Of a stretch of 64,000 bases of DNA, positions 7,899 through 17,026 are shown one piece after another. The translations under genes and the position numbers were made by a program. The stretch is from the NCBI RefSeq assembly GCF_013170705.1, contig NZ_CP033334.1, positions 5,309,501 to 5,373,500 on the forward strand, written 5' to 3'. The DNA comes from Mesorhizobium loti. Lineage in GTDB: Bacteria > Pseudomonadota > Alphaproteobacteria > Rhizobiales > Rhizobiaceae. The first letter of the stretch is position 1; the number at the start of each line of letters is the position of its first letter. A model generated the notes under the pieces. The model was not told the origin of the DNA, ran no database searches, and saw only the letters and a program-made list of their open reading frames with translations.

Positions 7899-8078
7899 GA
7901 TTTGTATACAGAAACGGGCTGATTTGACCCAGGATGGGTCTGCTGTCACCCCGCGCCAGAGCCGCATTTGTCTTGCGTTGAGATCGATACTGTCGCTCAT
8001 TCAGGAGAGATCAGGGGTGCCGCGGCCGATCAAGCCTTGGGCATTCCGCGGGGAGATGGGATCCGGACCGCCATAGAT

Positions 8079-8747
8079 ATGCGACTGCTGCTTGTTGAGG
8101 ACAATCGTGAACTCGCCGACTGGTTGGGCAAAACCCTGCGCCAGGCAAATTACGTGGTCGACATCGTCCATGAGGGCGAGGATGTCGAGCACGCGCTGGC
8201 GGCGGGCGATCATGCGCTTGTCATCCTCGACCTGGCACTGCCGCGCATGGGCGGGATGGAGGTGCTGCGCATGCTGCGGGCACGCGGCAACGCAGTGCCT
8301 GTGATCGTGCTGACCGCCAACGCCAGTCTCGATGGCCGGGTCAAAGGCCTCAACGAAGGCGCGGACGACTATCTCGCCAAGCCGTTCCAGATCGAGGAGC
8401 TCGAAGCACGCATCCGCGTGCAACTGCGCCGCGCCAATGACCGCACCGCGCCTGTCGTTGCCTGCGGCGATCTCGTCTTCGACACCAACACGCGGCTGTT
8501 TTCGCTCGCCGGCGAAATGCTGGCACTGACGCCGCGAGAACACGCAGTGCTTGAACAATTGATGGTGAAAGCCGGACGCACGGTGAGCAAGGCTGCACTG
8601 TCGGCTGCCATCTATGACTTCGAGACCGATGCGGATCCAAGCGCCATCGAGATCTATGTGCACCGTGTGCGCAAGAAGCTCGAAGGGTCGCGCGTCCAGA
8701 TCGCCACCTTGCGCGGCCTCGGCTATCTTTTGCGCCATGAGGATTAA
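8079..8747 (+). CDS. OmpR/PhoB-type response regulator (TctD/QseB-like)
   Basis: A 222-residue protein with an N-terminal receiver domain (phosphoacceptor Asp51, Thr79 and Lys101 in DYLAKPF) and a C-terminal winged-helix DNA-binding domain (LTPREHAVLEQLM ... VRKKLEGS ... TLRGLGYLL). Phosphorylated by its partner kinase, it would bind direct repeats near target promoters. The ATG at 8079 begins the conserved MRLLLVEDNRELADWL; the longer frame upstream adds unrelated residues. It overlaps the kinase gene by 11 bp. The sequence is closest in style to TctD, regulators often involved in carboxylate uptake, but its target here is unknown. Confidence 0.93.
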   Translation: MRLLLVEDNRELADWLGKTLRQANYVVDIVHEGEDVEHALAAGDHALVILDLALPRMGGMEVLRMLRARGNAVPVIVLTANASLDGRVKGLNEGADDYLAKPFQIEELEARIRVQLRRANDRTAPVVACGDLVFDTNTRLFSLAGEMLALTPREHAVLEQLMVKAGRTVSKAALSAAIYDFETDADPSAIEIYVHRVRKKLEGSRVQIATLRGLGYLLRHED

Positions 8748-10095
8748 CAGTCTCCGCCTGCAACTGCTGGCTTGGGTGGTCTTGCCGCTCGTTGGGCTCG
8801 CCACCATCAACCTATGGACCAGCCATCGCAACGCGCTGGCGACCGCGGATCTCGTCACCGATCGCATGCTTATGGGCTCGGCGCGGGCTATCGCCGAACG
8901 TGTCGCCGTGAGCGACGGCGTGCTCGACGCCACAATACCGCCGGCGGCGATCGAGATGTTCGATACCGGTGACCGCGACAGCGTCTACTACCATGTCAAG
9001 GCTGCCGGAGGGCGGCTGCTGACCGGCTATCCCGACCTGCCGGAGGCGGTGAAGTATCCCGGCACCGAGGCAACCTATCGGGACCATCTGCTGCGGTTGC
9101 TTACTTACAGCCATACGGTGGTCGGCGCTGGAGACGACTCGCCGATATCAGTTACTGTTGGTGTCACGCTTGCCGGACACAATGCCATGGTCCGGCGGCT
9201 TTGGTTTGGCGCCTTTACCCAGCAGCTGGCGCTGGTGGCGATTGCCGGCTTGTTCGTTCTGCTGGGCCTGCATCGCGGCCTGGCGCCGCTGATCCGGCTG
9301 CGCGACGCGGTGCGCTCGCCGAGCCGCAGCGATCTCGACCCGGTCGAGGTGCCGGACGCGCAAAGCGAGATCCGGCCGCTGATCGAAGCGCTGAACGTCT
9401 ATATGGAGCGCGTGCGGGCGCAGATGGCGGCGCAGCGCCGGTTCATCGCCAACGCCGCGCACCAGTTGCGCACGCCACTGGCGCTGCTTTCGACGCAGGC
9501 GAGCTATGCCTTGAGGGAAACTGTCCCCGACGCACGCCAGGAGGCGCTCATCGCGCTGCAGGCAAGCTCGGGCAAGCTGGCCCGTCTGGCCGAACAGTTG
9601 CTCACCTTGTCGCGGGCCGAGCCCGGCAGCCGGCGGCCACGCGCCGATCGCATCGACCTGACCGAGGCCGCCAGGCACGTGCTGGAAACGCAGGCGCCGG
9701 CGGCGATCGCCCGCAACATCGATCTCGGCCTCGAGGAGACCGGCCCCGTGCCTGTCGTCGGCGACGGCACCATGCTGCGCGAAATGATCGTCAACCTTGT
9801 CGACAATGCGCTGCGCTATTCCTCGTCAGGCGGCAGCGTCACGGTGAGGGTGGCGGCCGTCGATGGCGAAGCCGTGCTGACGGTTACCGACGACGGCCCC
9901 GGCATCCCGCCGGATGAGCGCGACCATGTATTCGAACGCTTCTACCGCATTGCCGGTTCGACCGAGGAAGGCAGCGGCCTGGGGCTTGCCATCGTGCGCG
10001 AGGTCGTCGAAAACGCCGGCGGCCGTGTCACCCTGCGGGATGGCGCGGCCGCCGGCCTGGTGGTTGAGGTGAAGTTGCCGCTGGCAGGCAGCTAG
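8737..10095 (+). CDS. Sensor histidine kinase (TctE/QseC-like)
   Basis: A 452-residue inner-membrane kinase. Membrane helix 1 is at about residues 7-27 and helix 2 at about 161-181, enclosing a 130-residue periplasmic sensor domain of the TctE N-terminal type. HAMP-like residues follow, then the H-box with His242 (AAHQLRTPLA), the N-box NLVDNAL, and G-boxes DDGPGIP and GSGLGLAI. It should autophosphorylate His242 and pass phosphate to the regulator at 8079, with which it overlaps by 11 bp. The gene ends 13 bp before the stop of the convergent ABC permease gene. The signal is unknown; the adjacent uptake operon is a candidate functional partner. Confidence 0.93.
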   Translation: MRINSLRLQLLAWVVLPLVGLATINLWTSHRNALATADLVTDRMLMGSARAIAERVAVSDGVLDATIPPAAIEMFDTGDRDSVYYHVKAAGGRLLTGYPDLPEAVKYPGTEATYRDHLLRLLTYSHTVVGAGDDSPISVTVGVTLAGHNAMVRRLWFGAFTQQLALVAIAGLFVLLGLHRGLAPLIRLRDAVRSPSRSDLDPVEVPDAQSEIRPLIEALNVYMERVRAQMAAQRRFIANAAHQLRTPLALLSTQASYALRETVPDARQEALIALQASSGKLARLAEQLLTLSRAEPGSRRPRADRIDLTEAARHVLETQAPAAIARNIDLGLEETGPVPVVGDGTMLREMIVNLVDNALRYSSSGGSVTVRVAAVDGEAVLTVTDDGPGIPPDERDHVFERFYRIAGSTEEGSGLGLAIVREVVENAGGRVTLRDGAAAGLVVEVKLPLAGS

Positions 10096-10108
10096 AGCAC
10101 GTCGCCGC

Positions 10109-10987
10109 TCACTGCGTTTCATGCAGCGGCTGGGGACGCCATTTTGCCAGGCGATCCTCGACCATCGTCATCAGATATTCGGCCCCGAGCGCCACCACCA
10201 TGACGATGACGATGGCGGCATACATGCCGGCGGCGTCGAAGGATCCCTTGGCAATGTTGATCAGCAGGCCGATGCCGTAGCGAGAGCCGACGAATTCGCC
10301 GACGATCGCGCCGATAATGGCAAAGCCGAAGCTGACATGCAGGCTGGCGAAGATCCAGCTCATCGCCGACGGGACGATCACCGAGCGGGTCAATTGCCAG
10401 TTGGAGGCACCCAGGATGCGGGCATTGGCAATCATTGCCCTGTCCGCTTCCCGCACGCCCTGGAATGCGTTGTGGAACACGACAAAGAAAACCATCACGA
10501 AGGCAAGGGCGACTTTCGAGGCGAGTCCGAGGCCAAGAATCATGATGAAGATCGGCGCCAGAACCACGCGCGGGATGGAGTTGATGACCTTGATGTAGAT
10601 GGAGAAGATATCGGCGGCCATCCGATTGCGACCGAGCGCGACGCCGATGACGATCCCGGCAACCGAGCCTGTCACAAAGCCGATGACCGACTCCTCCATG
10701 GTGACATAGAGGTGGTACCAGAGAGGCCCTTCCGATGTTCCTTCGGTTGTCCATTCATAGAGCCGTTGCGCGATCGCGCTCGGCATCGCGTAGAAGAACG
10801 GATCGATCCAGGCCATCCGCGCGGCGATTTCCCACAAGGCCAGAAAGGCAACCAGAATGGCTATACGCCAGAACATCACGGTGCGGCGGCGGTGCTGTGC
10901 GGCCTTGGCGGCCGCCGCTTCGATTTCGGCGTCGGAGGTGCCCGGCCTGAAAGTTCCGGAGCTGATATCGATGGCGGCATCAGTCAT
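10109..10987 (-). CDS. NitT/TauT-type ABC transporter permease
   Basis: A 292-residue permease of the SsuC/TauC/ThiX type with six predicted membrane helices. The family EAA-like loop is visible as AFQGVREADRAMIANARILGAS near the middle, with an ending that contacts the ATPase. The ATG at 10987 has a strong GAGGAGG eight bases upstream. It is the last gene of the SBP-ATPase-permease operon (12928 to 10109) and would move its substrate across the inner membrane. The N-terminal 35 residues are cytosolic and Ala-rich. Confidence 0.92.
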   Translation of the reverse strand: MTDAAIDISSGTFRPGTSDAEIEAAAAKAAQHRRRTVMFWRIAILVAFLALWEIAARMAWIDPFFYAMPSAIAQRLYEWTTEGTSEGPLWYHLYVTMEESVIGFVTGSVAGIVIGVALGRNRMAADIFSIYIKVINSIPRVVLAPIFIMILGLGLASKVALAFVMVFFVVFHNAFQGVREADRAMIANARILGASNWQLTRSVIVPSAMSWIFASLHVSFGFAIIGAIVGEFVGSRYGIGLLINIAKGSFDAAGMYAAIVIVMVVALGAEYLMTMVEDRLAKWRPQPLHETQ

Positions 10988-10998
10988 GGCATTCCTCC

Positions 10999-11808
10999 TC
11001 AGGCTGCCGCACGCGCATAACTGGTCTCGACCTCTTCCTTGAGGTCGGCCCAGATCGTGCGTGAATAGTCGATGAACTTCTGTTCGTAGCGGATGTCGGC
11101 GACAACCCGCGGACGAGGCAGGTCGATAGTGTAGACCGACTTCACGGTCGCAGGTCCGGCAGTCAGAACATATACCTTGTCGGCCAGCGCAATCGCCTCC
11201 TCCAGGTCGTGCGTGACGAAGACCACCGAGGCCTTTGCTTGCGACCACAGGCGCAACAGTTCCTCGTGCATCAGCACGCGCGTCTGCACGTCGAGCGCTG
11301 AGAACGGCTCGTCCATGAGAAGAATCTCGGGTCCGTTGATAAATGTCTGGGCAAGCGCCACACGTTTGCGCATGCCGCCCGAAAGCTGATGGGGATAGTG
11401 ATGCTCGAACCGCGATAGCCCAACGCGCGCCAGCCAGTCACGCGCCGCGACGGTGGCGTCCGATTTCGCCTTGCCGCGAAAGAGTGGACCAGCCATCACG
11501 TTCTCGATCACGGTTCGCCAGGGGAACAGGGCATCGCTCTGGAAAACAAAGCCGATGCGCGGGTCTATCCCCTTGACCGGCGCGCCCATGACACGAACCT
11601 CGCCGGCACTGGGGCTTGCCAGTCCTGTGACAAGGTTGAGCGTGGTGGATTTTCCGCAACCCGTCGGGCCAACCACGGCAACGAATTCACCGCGCTCGAC
11701 GGTCATTGTGAAATCGCGCAGCGCCGTCAGCGATTTGCCGGTGGGCGAGAGGAAGCGACGGCTGACATTGATCAGTTCGATCGCCGGCTCATTTTTTTCT
11801 AGTGCCAT
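10999..11808 (-). CDS. NitT/TauT-type ABC transporter ATPase
   Basis: A 269-residue ATP-binding subunit with Walker A GPTGCGKST (about residue 47), Q-loop FQSDALFPWR, signature LSGGMRKRVALAQ, Walker B ILLMDEPFSALD and the H-loop VTHDLEEA. It powers uptake with the permease downstream (11 bp away). The start ATG at 11808 has AGGAG at proper spacing; the longer frame overlaps the SBP gene and is not needed. Homologues handle nitrate, taurine, alkanesulfonates or pyrimidine precursors. Confidence 0.94.
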   Translation of the reverse strand: MALEKNEPAIELINVSRRFLSPTGKSLTALRDFTMTVERGEFVAVVGPTGCGKSTTLNLVTGLASPSAGEVRVMGAPVKGIDPRIGFVFQSDALFPWRTVIENVMAGPLFRGKAKSDATVAARDWLARVGLSRFEHHYPHQLSGGMRKRVALAQTFINGPEILLMDEPFSALDVQTRVLMHEELLRLWSQAKASVVFVTHDLEEAIALADKVYVLTAGPATVKSVYTIDLPRPRVVADIRYEQKFIDYSRTIWADLKEEVETSYARAAA

Positions 11809-11914
11809 GGTGGAACTCCTGGATACGAGCGGACGCCCGCCGTCGACCAAGGCCGCCGGACGTGAAAAATGACGGGTGCCGGCGTGATGTCGTTCACCGC
11901 GCCGGCATCGCCTG

Positions 11915-12928
11915 CTACTTGGCGTTCTTGACGAATTCCGAAGTGTAGGTCTTGGCAAGGTCGATCTGCTTGCCTTGCAGGTCCTTCGAGAAGGCCGAAA
12001 GCACCGTCAGCACCGTCTCCGGCCCACCCTGGGGCATGATCCCGTCGGGGGTGAACATCGCCTTGCCGGCATCGAGGGCCTTAACATAGCCCTCCTTGTC
12101 GCCGACATAGTAATCCTTCGGCATCTTTTCGGCGATCTCGGCGCCGCTATGCGAGTTGATGAATTTCTGCGTCTTGACGAAGGCATTGGCCAGCTTCTGC
12201 ACAATGTCCTTGTGCGCTTCGACCCAATCGGTCTGCATGTAGAGGGATGCGGCCGGGTAAGTGCCACCGAGCGCGGCCTTGGTGCCTTCCATGGTGCGCA
12301 TGTCGACAAGTACAGAGGCTTCGCCGGTCTTCAGCAGCCGCGTGATCGTCGGCTCTGTCGTCATGCCCGCCTGGATCTTGTCCTGTTGCATGGCGGCGAT
12401 GAAGGTGTTGCCGGCGCCAACGGGAACGGAAGTAAACTCACCGAGCTTCAAGCCGTTCTTGACCGCAAGATACTGCGTCAGGAAATTCGTCGAGGAGCCG
12501 AGGCCGGTCACGCCAAGGCTCATGCCCTTGAAATCGGCGGGCGACTTGATCTCGGGATGTTTGGTCGACACAAGCTCGACTTCGCCAGGCGCCTGGCTGA
12601 ACTGGACGACGGATTCGACGAACTTGCCCTTTGCCTGCAGATCGATGCAGTGATCGTAGAAGCCGACGACCCCTTGCACGGCACCGGCAAGCATCTCGTT
12701 TTCAGCATCGACGCCGGCGGGTTCATTCAGCAACTCGACGTCGAGCCCCTCGTCCTTGAAGTAGCCGAGTGCCTCGGTCAGCTTGGCGGGTAGATAAATC
12801 TGTTTCTCGTAGCCACCGACCATGATGGAAACTTTTTCGTCGGCGCGCGCGGAGGGCGTGGCGAAAGCCATGGTGGCGACGAGTGCGGTTGTGGCGGCTG
12901 AATCAAGCAGTATTCGCGCGAGCGACAT
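11915..12928 (-). CDS. NitT/TauT/SsuA-like substrate-binding protein
   Basis: A 337-residue periplasmic protein with a signal peptide (hydrophobic stretch up to ARA-DEKVS, about residue 29). The body is typical of SsuA/ThiY/NMT1-like binders (KQIYLPAKLTEALGYFKDEGLDVEL is split here into KQIYLPAKLTEALGYF and KDEGLDVEL; the binding-fold element GVTGLGSSTNFLTQYLA follows). It delivers the ligand to the permease. It is first in the operon; the ATG at 12928 has AGGGAAGAGG upstream. The ligand is not readable. A 107-bp gap separates it from the ATPase gene. Confidence 0.92.
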   Translation of the reverse strand: MSLARILLDSAATTALVATMAFATPSARADEKVSIMVGGYEKQIYLPAKLTEALGYFKDEGLDVELLNEPAGVDAENEMLAGAVQGVVGFYDHCIDLQAKGKFVESVVQFSQAPGEVELVSTKHPEIKSPADFKGMSLGVTGLGSSTNFLTQYLAVKNGLKLGEFTSVPVGAGNTFIAAMQQDKIQAGMTTEPTITRLLKTGEASVLVDMRTMEGTKAALGGTYPAASLYMQTDWVEAHKDIVQKLANAFVKTQKFINSHSGAEIAEKMPKDYYVGDKEGYVKALDAGKAMFTPDGIMPQGGPETVLTVLSAFSKDLQGKQIDLAKTYTSEFVKNAK

Positions 12929-13131
12929 GGCCTCTTCCCTTTGTTCGTTTCCCGCGCCCCTCCTCTCTCCCATCGCTTTTTGCGTGATAATATGGGGACG
13001 CCAGCCAACAGTAATGGCATCAACCTTTCATCCAGCTTTCAGGGTAAAGCCGAAAATCATGGCAAATTTTACGTATAGGTAAGCCGCAACTGACGGGCTG
13101 TCGCGACGCTGTAACGATGCATGCCTTGTGT

Positions 13132-13908
13132 TCAGCCATTCAGTCCCAGCACGTCGCGCATATCATATTGGCCGGACGGGCGTCCCGATACCCAAAGTGC
13201 CGCGGCGATCGCGCCACGGGCGAACATGATGCGGTCGCCTGCCGCATGCGACAAGGTAACAAGTTCACCCTCGGCACAGAAGCTGACACTGTGCTCGCCG
13301 ATCATGCTGCCGCCACGGGTCACCGCAAAACCGATCTCGCCGGCCGGACGTGCGGCGACGAGCCCGTCGCGAACGCGCCTCGCGACCGCGCCCAGTTCGA
13401 CGCCACGTCCGCCAGCAACGGCCTGCCCCAGCATCAGTGCGGTGCCCGACGGTGCATCGACCTTGTGGCGGTGATGCGCCTCGAAAATCTCGGCATCCCA
13501 GTCATCGGCATCGAGCGTTCTCGCCGCCTGTGCCACCAATCCGACCAGCATATTGAGCCCGAGCGAAAAACTGCCGGAGCGCACGATGGGAATCGTTTTC
13601 GCGGCGTCGGCGATATCGGCCAGTTCGGCGGCATCGAAACCCGTCGAGCCAACCACCAAAGCGGGGCCGCCCCGGTTTGCGCAAAACCGCGCCAGGTCGG
13701 CCGAAGCCCCCGGCGTGGTGAAATCGATCACCACATCGGCCATGGCAAGCGCCTCGTCGCGGCTCACCAGCCCGTCGCCGGCACTATCCGGGCGATGGAA
13801 GCGGGCAGCGAGCGCCAGCCGCGGATCAGCCCGCACGGCCTCCGCCATCTGGCGGCCCATGCGCCCCAGCGCGCCGGCAATGGCAATCCTGACCGGTGGC
13901 CGCGTCAC
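13132..13908 (-). CDS. dapB: 4-hydroxy-tetrahydrodipicolinate reductase
   Basis: DapB (258 residues) reduces the dihydrodipicolinate precursor with NAD(P)H in the lysine and diaminopimelate pathway. The Rossmann motif [13 protein letters not shown] is at the N-terminus, and the catalytic segment [14 protein letters not shown] is present, with the expected His, Lys and Gly-Thr. I chose the GTG at 13908, nine bases after the helicase stop; a longer frame would overlap the helicase by 350 bp. Relative to other rhizobial DapB proteins it reads somewhat diverged, so it could be a second paralogue rather than the main copy. Confidence 0.9.
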   Translation of the reverse strand: MTRPPVRIAIAGALGRMGRQMAEAVRADPRLALAARFHRPDSAGDGLVSRDEALAMADVVIDFTTPGASADLARFCANRGGPALVVGSTGFDAAELADIADAAKTIPIVRSGSFSLGLNMLVGLVAQAARTLDADDWDAEIFEAHHRHKVDAPSGTALMLGQAVAGGRGVELGAVARRVRDGLVAARPAGEIGFAVTRGGSMIGEHSVSFCAEGELVTLSHAAGDRIMFARGAIAAALWVSGRPSGQYDMRDVLGLNG

Positions 13909-13916
13909 GATTTCAG

Positions 13917-16010
13917 CTATTTCCACATGCCGCGCATGCGCGCGCCGATGTCGACGCGCACTTCCGGCCGGGGCGCCCTGCCCTGCGCCGCTTGCACGCC
14001 CGGCCACGACATCTGCTGGAACGCGGCGAGGATCGAAGCCGGGATAAAACGCGTGCGCGAGGCGTAGAGATGGCGGTCGCCGCGTGCCGCCTGGCCATGC
14101 GGAAAGAAGCGCTGCGGCATGACCAGGTTGAGGCTGTCCTTGGCCCGCGTCATCGCCACGTAGAGCAGCCGGCGCTCCTCCTCGATATCCTCCTTGGTGC
14201 CGACACCGAGATCGGCCGGAATGCAGCCATCGACCGTGTTGAGAACGAAGACGTTCTTCCATTCCTGGCCCTTGGCCGAATGGATGGTCGACAGGATCAG
14301 GTAATCCTCGTCGCGATGCGGCGGTCCGGCCTGGTCGCTGGTTGCGTCAGGCGGATCGAGGGTCAATTCGGTCAGGAACCGTTCGCGCGAGGCGTAGCCC
14401 GAGCCGATCTGCTCGAGCTGCAGCAGGTCGGCGCGGCGCGTGATCGCGTCCTCGTGGATGCGCTCCAGATGCGGCTCGTACCAGAGCCTGACCTGTTCGA
14501 GGTCGGCCGGCCATTTGGCGCCGGCCCGCAGGCCCGAATAGAGCGAGACGAAGCTCGGCCAGTCGTCCGCCGCGCGTTGCGGCGGCCGCCAGCCGGCCAG
14601 CCCCATCGCCTCATCAAGTGCTGTCGTCATAGTCTCGACGATCTGTGCCGCGGCTGAAGGTCCGATTCCCGGCATCAGCTGCAGGACGCGGAAGCCGGCG
14701 ACGCGGTCGCGCGGGTTTTCGGCAAAGCGCAACACCGCCAGCACGTCCTTGACATGTGCGGCATCGAGGAATTTCAGCCCGCCGAACTTGACGAAGGGAA
14801 TGTTGCGCCGCGTCAGCTCGATCTCCAGCGGGCCGCTATGGTGCGAGGCGCGAAACAGCACCGCCTGCGATTTCAGCGCCGTGCCAGCCTCGCGCTCGGC
14901 GAGGATGGTATCGCAGACGAAATTCGCCTGCTCGACCTCGTCGCGCACGCTCACCAGCCTTGGCTTGTCGGTGGATTTGCGCTCCGACCACAGGTTCTTG
15001 GTGAAGCGCTCCGAAGCCTCGCCGATCACCGCGTTTGCGGCCGCCAGAATGGTCTCGGTCGAGCGGTAGTTGCGCTCCAGCATCACCACATCGGCGGCCT
15101 GGGCGAACTGTTTTGGAAAATCGAGTATGTTGCGCACCTCCGCGGCGCGGAACGAATAGATCGACTGCGCATCGTCGCCGACCACCGTCAGCCCGGCACC
15201 GTCGGGTTTCAGCGCCATCAGGATCGAGGCCTGCAGCCGGTTGGTGTCCTGGTATTCGTCGACCAGCACATGGTCGAAACGCCCGCCCAGATGCGCCGCG
15301 ATCTCCGGCTCGGCCGCCATCTGCGCCCAGTAGAGCAGCAGATCGTCGTAATCGAGCACATTCTGCGCCTGCTTGGCCTCGACATAACCTGCGAACAGCT
15401 GCTTCAGCTCTCCCGCCCAGCCGGCGCACCAAGGGAAGGCCGCCCCCAAAACTTCGCCGAGCGGCGCTTGCGCGTTGACGGCGCGCGAGTAGATGGCAAG
15501 GCAGGTGCCCTTGGTGGGGAAGCGCGCCTCGGTCTTTGAGAAGCCGAGCTCGTGACGCACGAGATTCATCAGGTCGGCGGAATCCTCGCGATCATGGATG
15601 GTGAAGGCCGGGTCGAGGCCGATCTCCAGCGCATAGTCGCGCAACAGCCGCGCGCCGATGCCGTGAAAGGTCCCCGCCCAGGTCAGCGCATCGGTGATGA
15701 CGGCGGCGTCGCGGCCCAGCACTTCGCCGGCGATGCGCTCGACACGTTTTGCCATTTCGGAGGCGGCGCGGCGCGAAAAGGTCATCAGCAGGATGCGGCG
15801 CGGGTCGGCTCCCCTGACGATGAGATGGGCGACGCGATGCGCCAGCGTGTTGGTCTTGCCCGAACCGGCACCGGCAATGACCAGCAATGGCCCGGCGATC
15901 GTGCCGTCGCCATGCTCGACGGCCTGGCGCTGGGCGTCGTTCAGGCGGGCAAGATAGGCGGGCTGGACAGTCGGCTCCAGAAACGTCGAATCATGGGCGG
16001 CAAGGTTCAT
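13917..16010 (-). CDS. UvrD/Rep-family ATP-dependent DNA helicase
   Basis: A 697-residue superfamily-1 helicase. Motif I is [14 protein letters not shown], motif Ia [11 protein letters not shown], motif [10 protein letters not shown], motif [16 protein letters not shown], motif IV ERNYRS, motif [12 protein letters not shown] and motif [14 protein letters not shown]. It unwinds DNA 3'-5' and is shorter than UvrD/PcrA (about 720-860), matching the compact UvrD-like helicases of alphaproteobacteria. It lies directly upstream of dapB with nine bases between, so the pair is likely one transcript, an unusual functional pairing. Confidence 0.94.
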   Translation of the reverse strand: MNLAAHDSTFLEPTVQPAYLARLNDAQRQAVEHGDGTIAGPLLVIAGAGSGKTNTLAHRVAHLIVRGADPRRILLMTFSRRAASEMAKRVERIAGEVLGRDAAVITDALTWAGTFHGIGARLLRDYALEIGLDPAFTIHDREDSADLMNLVRHELGFSKTEARFPTKGTCLAIYSRAVNAQAPLGEVLGAAFPWCAGWAGELKQLFAGYVEAKQAQNVLDYDDLLLYWAQMAAEPEIAAHLGGRFDHVLVDEYQDTNRLQASILMALKPDGAGLTVVGDDAQSIYSFRAAEVRNILDFPKQFAQAADVVMLERNYRSTETILAAANAVIGEASERFTKNLWSERKSTDKPRLVSVRDEVEQANFVCDTILAEREAGTALKSQAVLFRASHHSGPLEIELTRRNIPFVKFGGLKFLDAAHVKDVLAVLRFAENPRDRVAGFRVLQLMPGIGPSAAAQIVETMTTALDEAMGLAGWRPPQRAADDWPSFVSLYSGLRAGAKWPADLEQVRLWYEPHLERIHEDAITRRADLLQLEQIGSGYASRERFLTELTLDPPDATSDQAGPPHRDEDYLILSTIHSAKGQEWKNVFVLNTVDGCIPADLGVGTKEDIEEERRLLYVAMTRAKDSLNLVMPQRFFPHGQAARGDRHLYASRTRFIPASILAAFQQMSWPGVQAAQGRAPRPEVRVDIGARMRGMWK

Positions 16011-16096
16011 CGCCCATCAAGCATCGTTTCCGCTTTGTTCGCAACAAGGAAGCGGCGGGCGCCACTCCTGATTTTGACGCGATTCCCGGAATGGCT

Positions 16097-16270
16097 CTAC
16101 CGCCTGGGATCGACGCCCATGGCCGCCGATTGGCGTCGCAGAGCCTCGCGGTCACTTCTCGATGCCGGCAGCAACAGGGGATCAATGTCGTCGGGCACAT
16201 CATCGATCATCTTGCGAGCGAAGCGGTAGGCCAGAAAGGCAAATGTGCCTGCCAGAAGCAAACGGATCAT
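16097..16270 (-). CDS. Small single-span membrane protein, hypothetical
   Basis: A 57-residue protein. One hydrophobic helix at the N-terminus (MIRLLLAGTFAFLAYRFA) is followed by a charged, Asp- and Arg-rich cytoplasmic tail (DDVPDDIDPLLLP ... REALRRQ). The ATG at 16270 is preceded by GAGGAG at good spacing. It starts 110 bp from a divergent small lipoprotein gene. Not a family I recognise; likely an inner-membrane peptide. Confidence 0.65.
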   Translation of the reverse strand: MIRLLLAGTFAFLAYRFARKMIDDVPDDIDPLLLPASRSDREALRRQSAAMGVDPRR

Positions 16271-16380
16271 GCTGTGGTCTCCTCTAATAGGGATCAACCG
16301 GACGCGCGGCGTTTTGTTCCCTCTGCGCCGGTTCGCAACCAAACCGGCGCCGCCTCGTTGTGAGGTTGGAGGCGGCAGCA

Positions 16381-16506
16381 ATGAAAAAGCTGAGATTAGC
16401 CCTCGCCCTGGTGGCTTTGACTGTAACGGCTTGCGACAACAAACTGCCACCGACAAAGGCTCCGGGAGCCGAACACGGCCTGTATTCGCCAATGCTTCCG
16501 CGATGA
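16381..16506 (+). CDS. Very small lipoprotein (41 residues)
   Basis: The frame starts MKKLRLALALVALTVTACDN, a classic lipoprotein signal with a VTAC lipobox, so the cysteine at position 18 would be lipidated, leaving a 24-residue mature peptide rich in proline (KLPPTKAPGAEHGLYSPMLP). GGAGG lies eight bases before the ATG. Asp at +2 after the lipidated Cys would, by the E. coli rule, favour inner-membrane retention. Many rhizobia carry comparable tiny lipoproteins of unknown function. It diverges from the small membrane protein gene at 16270. Confidence 0.7.
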   Translation: MKKLRLALALVALTVTACDNKLPPTKAPGAEHGLYSPMLPR

Positions 16507-16545
16507 CGCAGGGATCAGTTGGAGAATGTTGGGTGTCCTGAGGCC

Positions 16546-16746
16546 TCAGGGCATTGCGGCGATGCACTCCTCAAGGCGCTTGAGACGGAACTTGGCATTG
16601 CGCAGTTCGTGCCCGGTTTCCTGCCGTTGCCGGCGGCTGCGGGGCGGGTATGCTGCCGTCAGATTTCTTTCCAGTTCGGCGAGGCGCGCGCGCACCTGCC
16701 GCGCCTCCTCCTGACGCAATGCCTTTATCCAGCTCCGCCCGCGCAT
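16546..16746 (-). CDS. Possible small Arg-rich coiled-coil protein
   Basis: A 66-residue frame (MRGRSWIKALRQEEARQVRA and onward) with charged heptad-like spacing (RARLAELERNL ... RNAKFRLKRLEECIA) that could form a helix hairpin. GGGAAG lies before the ATG at 16746. The codon pattern is plausible, but the frame is short and a competing frame overlaps; I recognise no family. Confidence 0.4.
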   Translation of the reverse strand: MRGRSWIKALRQEEARQVRARLAELERNLTAAYPPRSRRQRQETGHELRNAKFRLKRLEECIAAMP

Positions 16747-16867
16747 CTGTCTTCCCGCCCCCAAAGACCTGAGGCTTCCATGCCAGCAAGACCCCTAACT
16801 TCATGCAAGTGCGAATACTCTAAATTTAATTAGCACTAATTTAGCAGGCGGTCGCCGCAAAGAAGAA

Positions 16868-16905
16868 GGCCGGCGCCGCTTGGGAGGTGTCTGATAGCGC
16901 CGGCC
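16868..16905. repeat. Inverted repeat downstream of M20 amidohydrolase gene
   Basis: GGCCGGCGC (16868-16876) is complementary to GCGCCGGCC (16897-16905), loop 20 nt. It could serve as a weak terminator for the leftward dpaL operon; no T-run follows. A short A+T-rich segment lies at about 16815-16845. Confidence 0.35.
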
Positions 16906-17026
16906 AGGCGGATATCAGGTCCGCCGCACGGTGAAGGCTAGCTGAGTCTTGCCGCCACGTCATGCGGGATCGCGGATCTCGGCCCTTTCGGGGCGTTTTC
17001 CCCCGCCAAATGCATCCCGTAGCCTG

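Larger units (their letters stand above)
7599..8078. other. Divergent control region between DUF680 copy 4 and response regulator
   Basis: No protein-coding frame is convincing. It holds the repeated leader (7627-7673), a candidate -10 and palindrome for copy 4 (7738-7762), an A+T-rich block around 7760-7810 and the GAACCG palindrome (7885-7898). Promoters for both the leftward DUF680 pair and the rightward two-component genes should be here. Confidence 0.6.

Noticed and set aside
8079..10095. Two-component system as a regulator of tricarboxylate transport
   Set aside because: Similarity to TctD/TctE is by style only; no tctABC genes are in the window.
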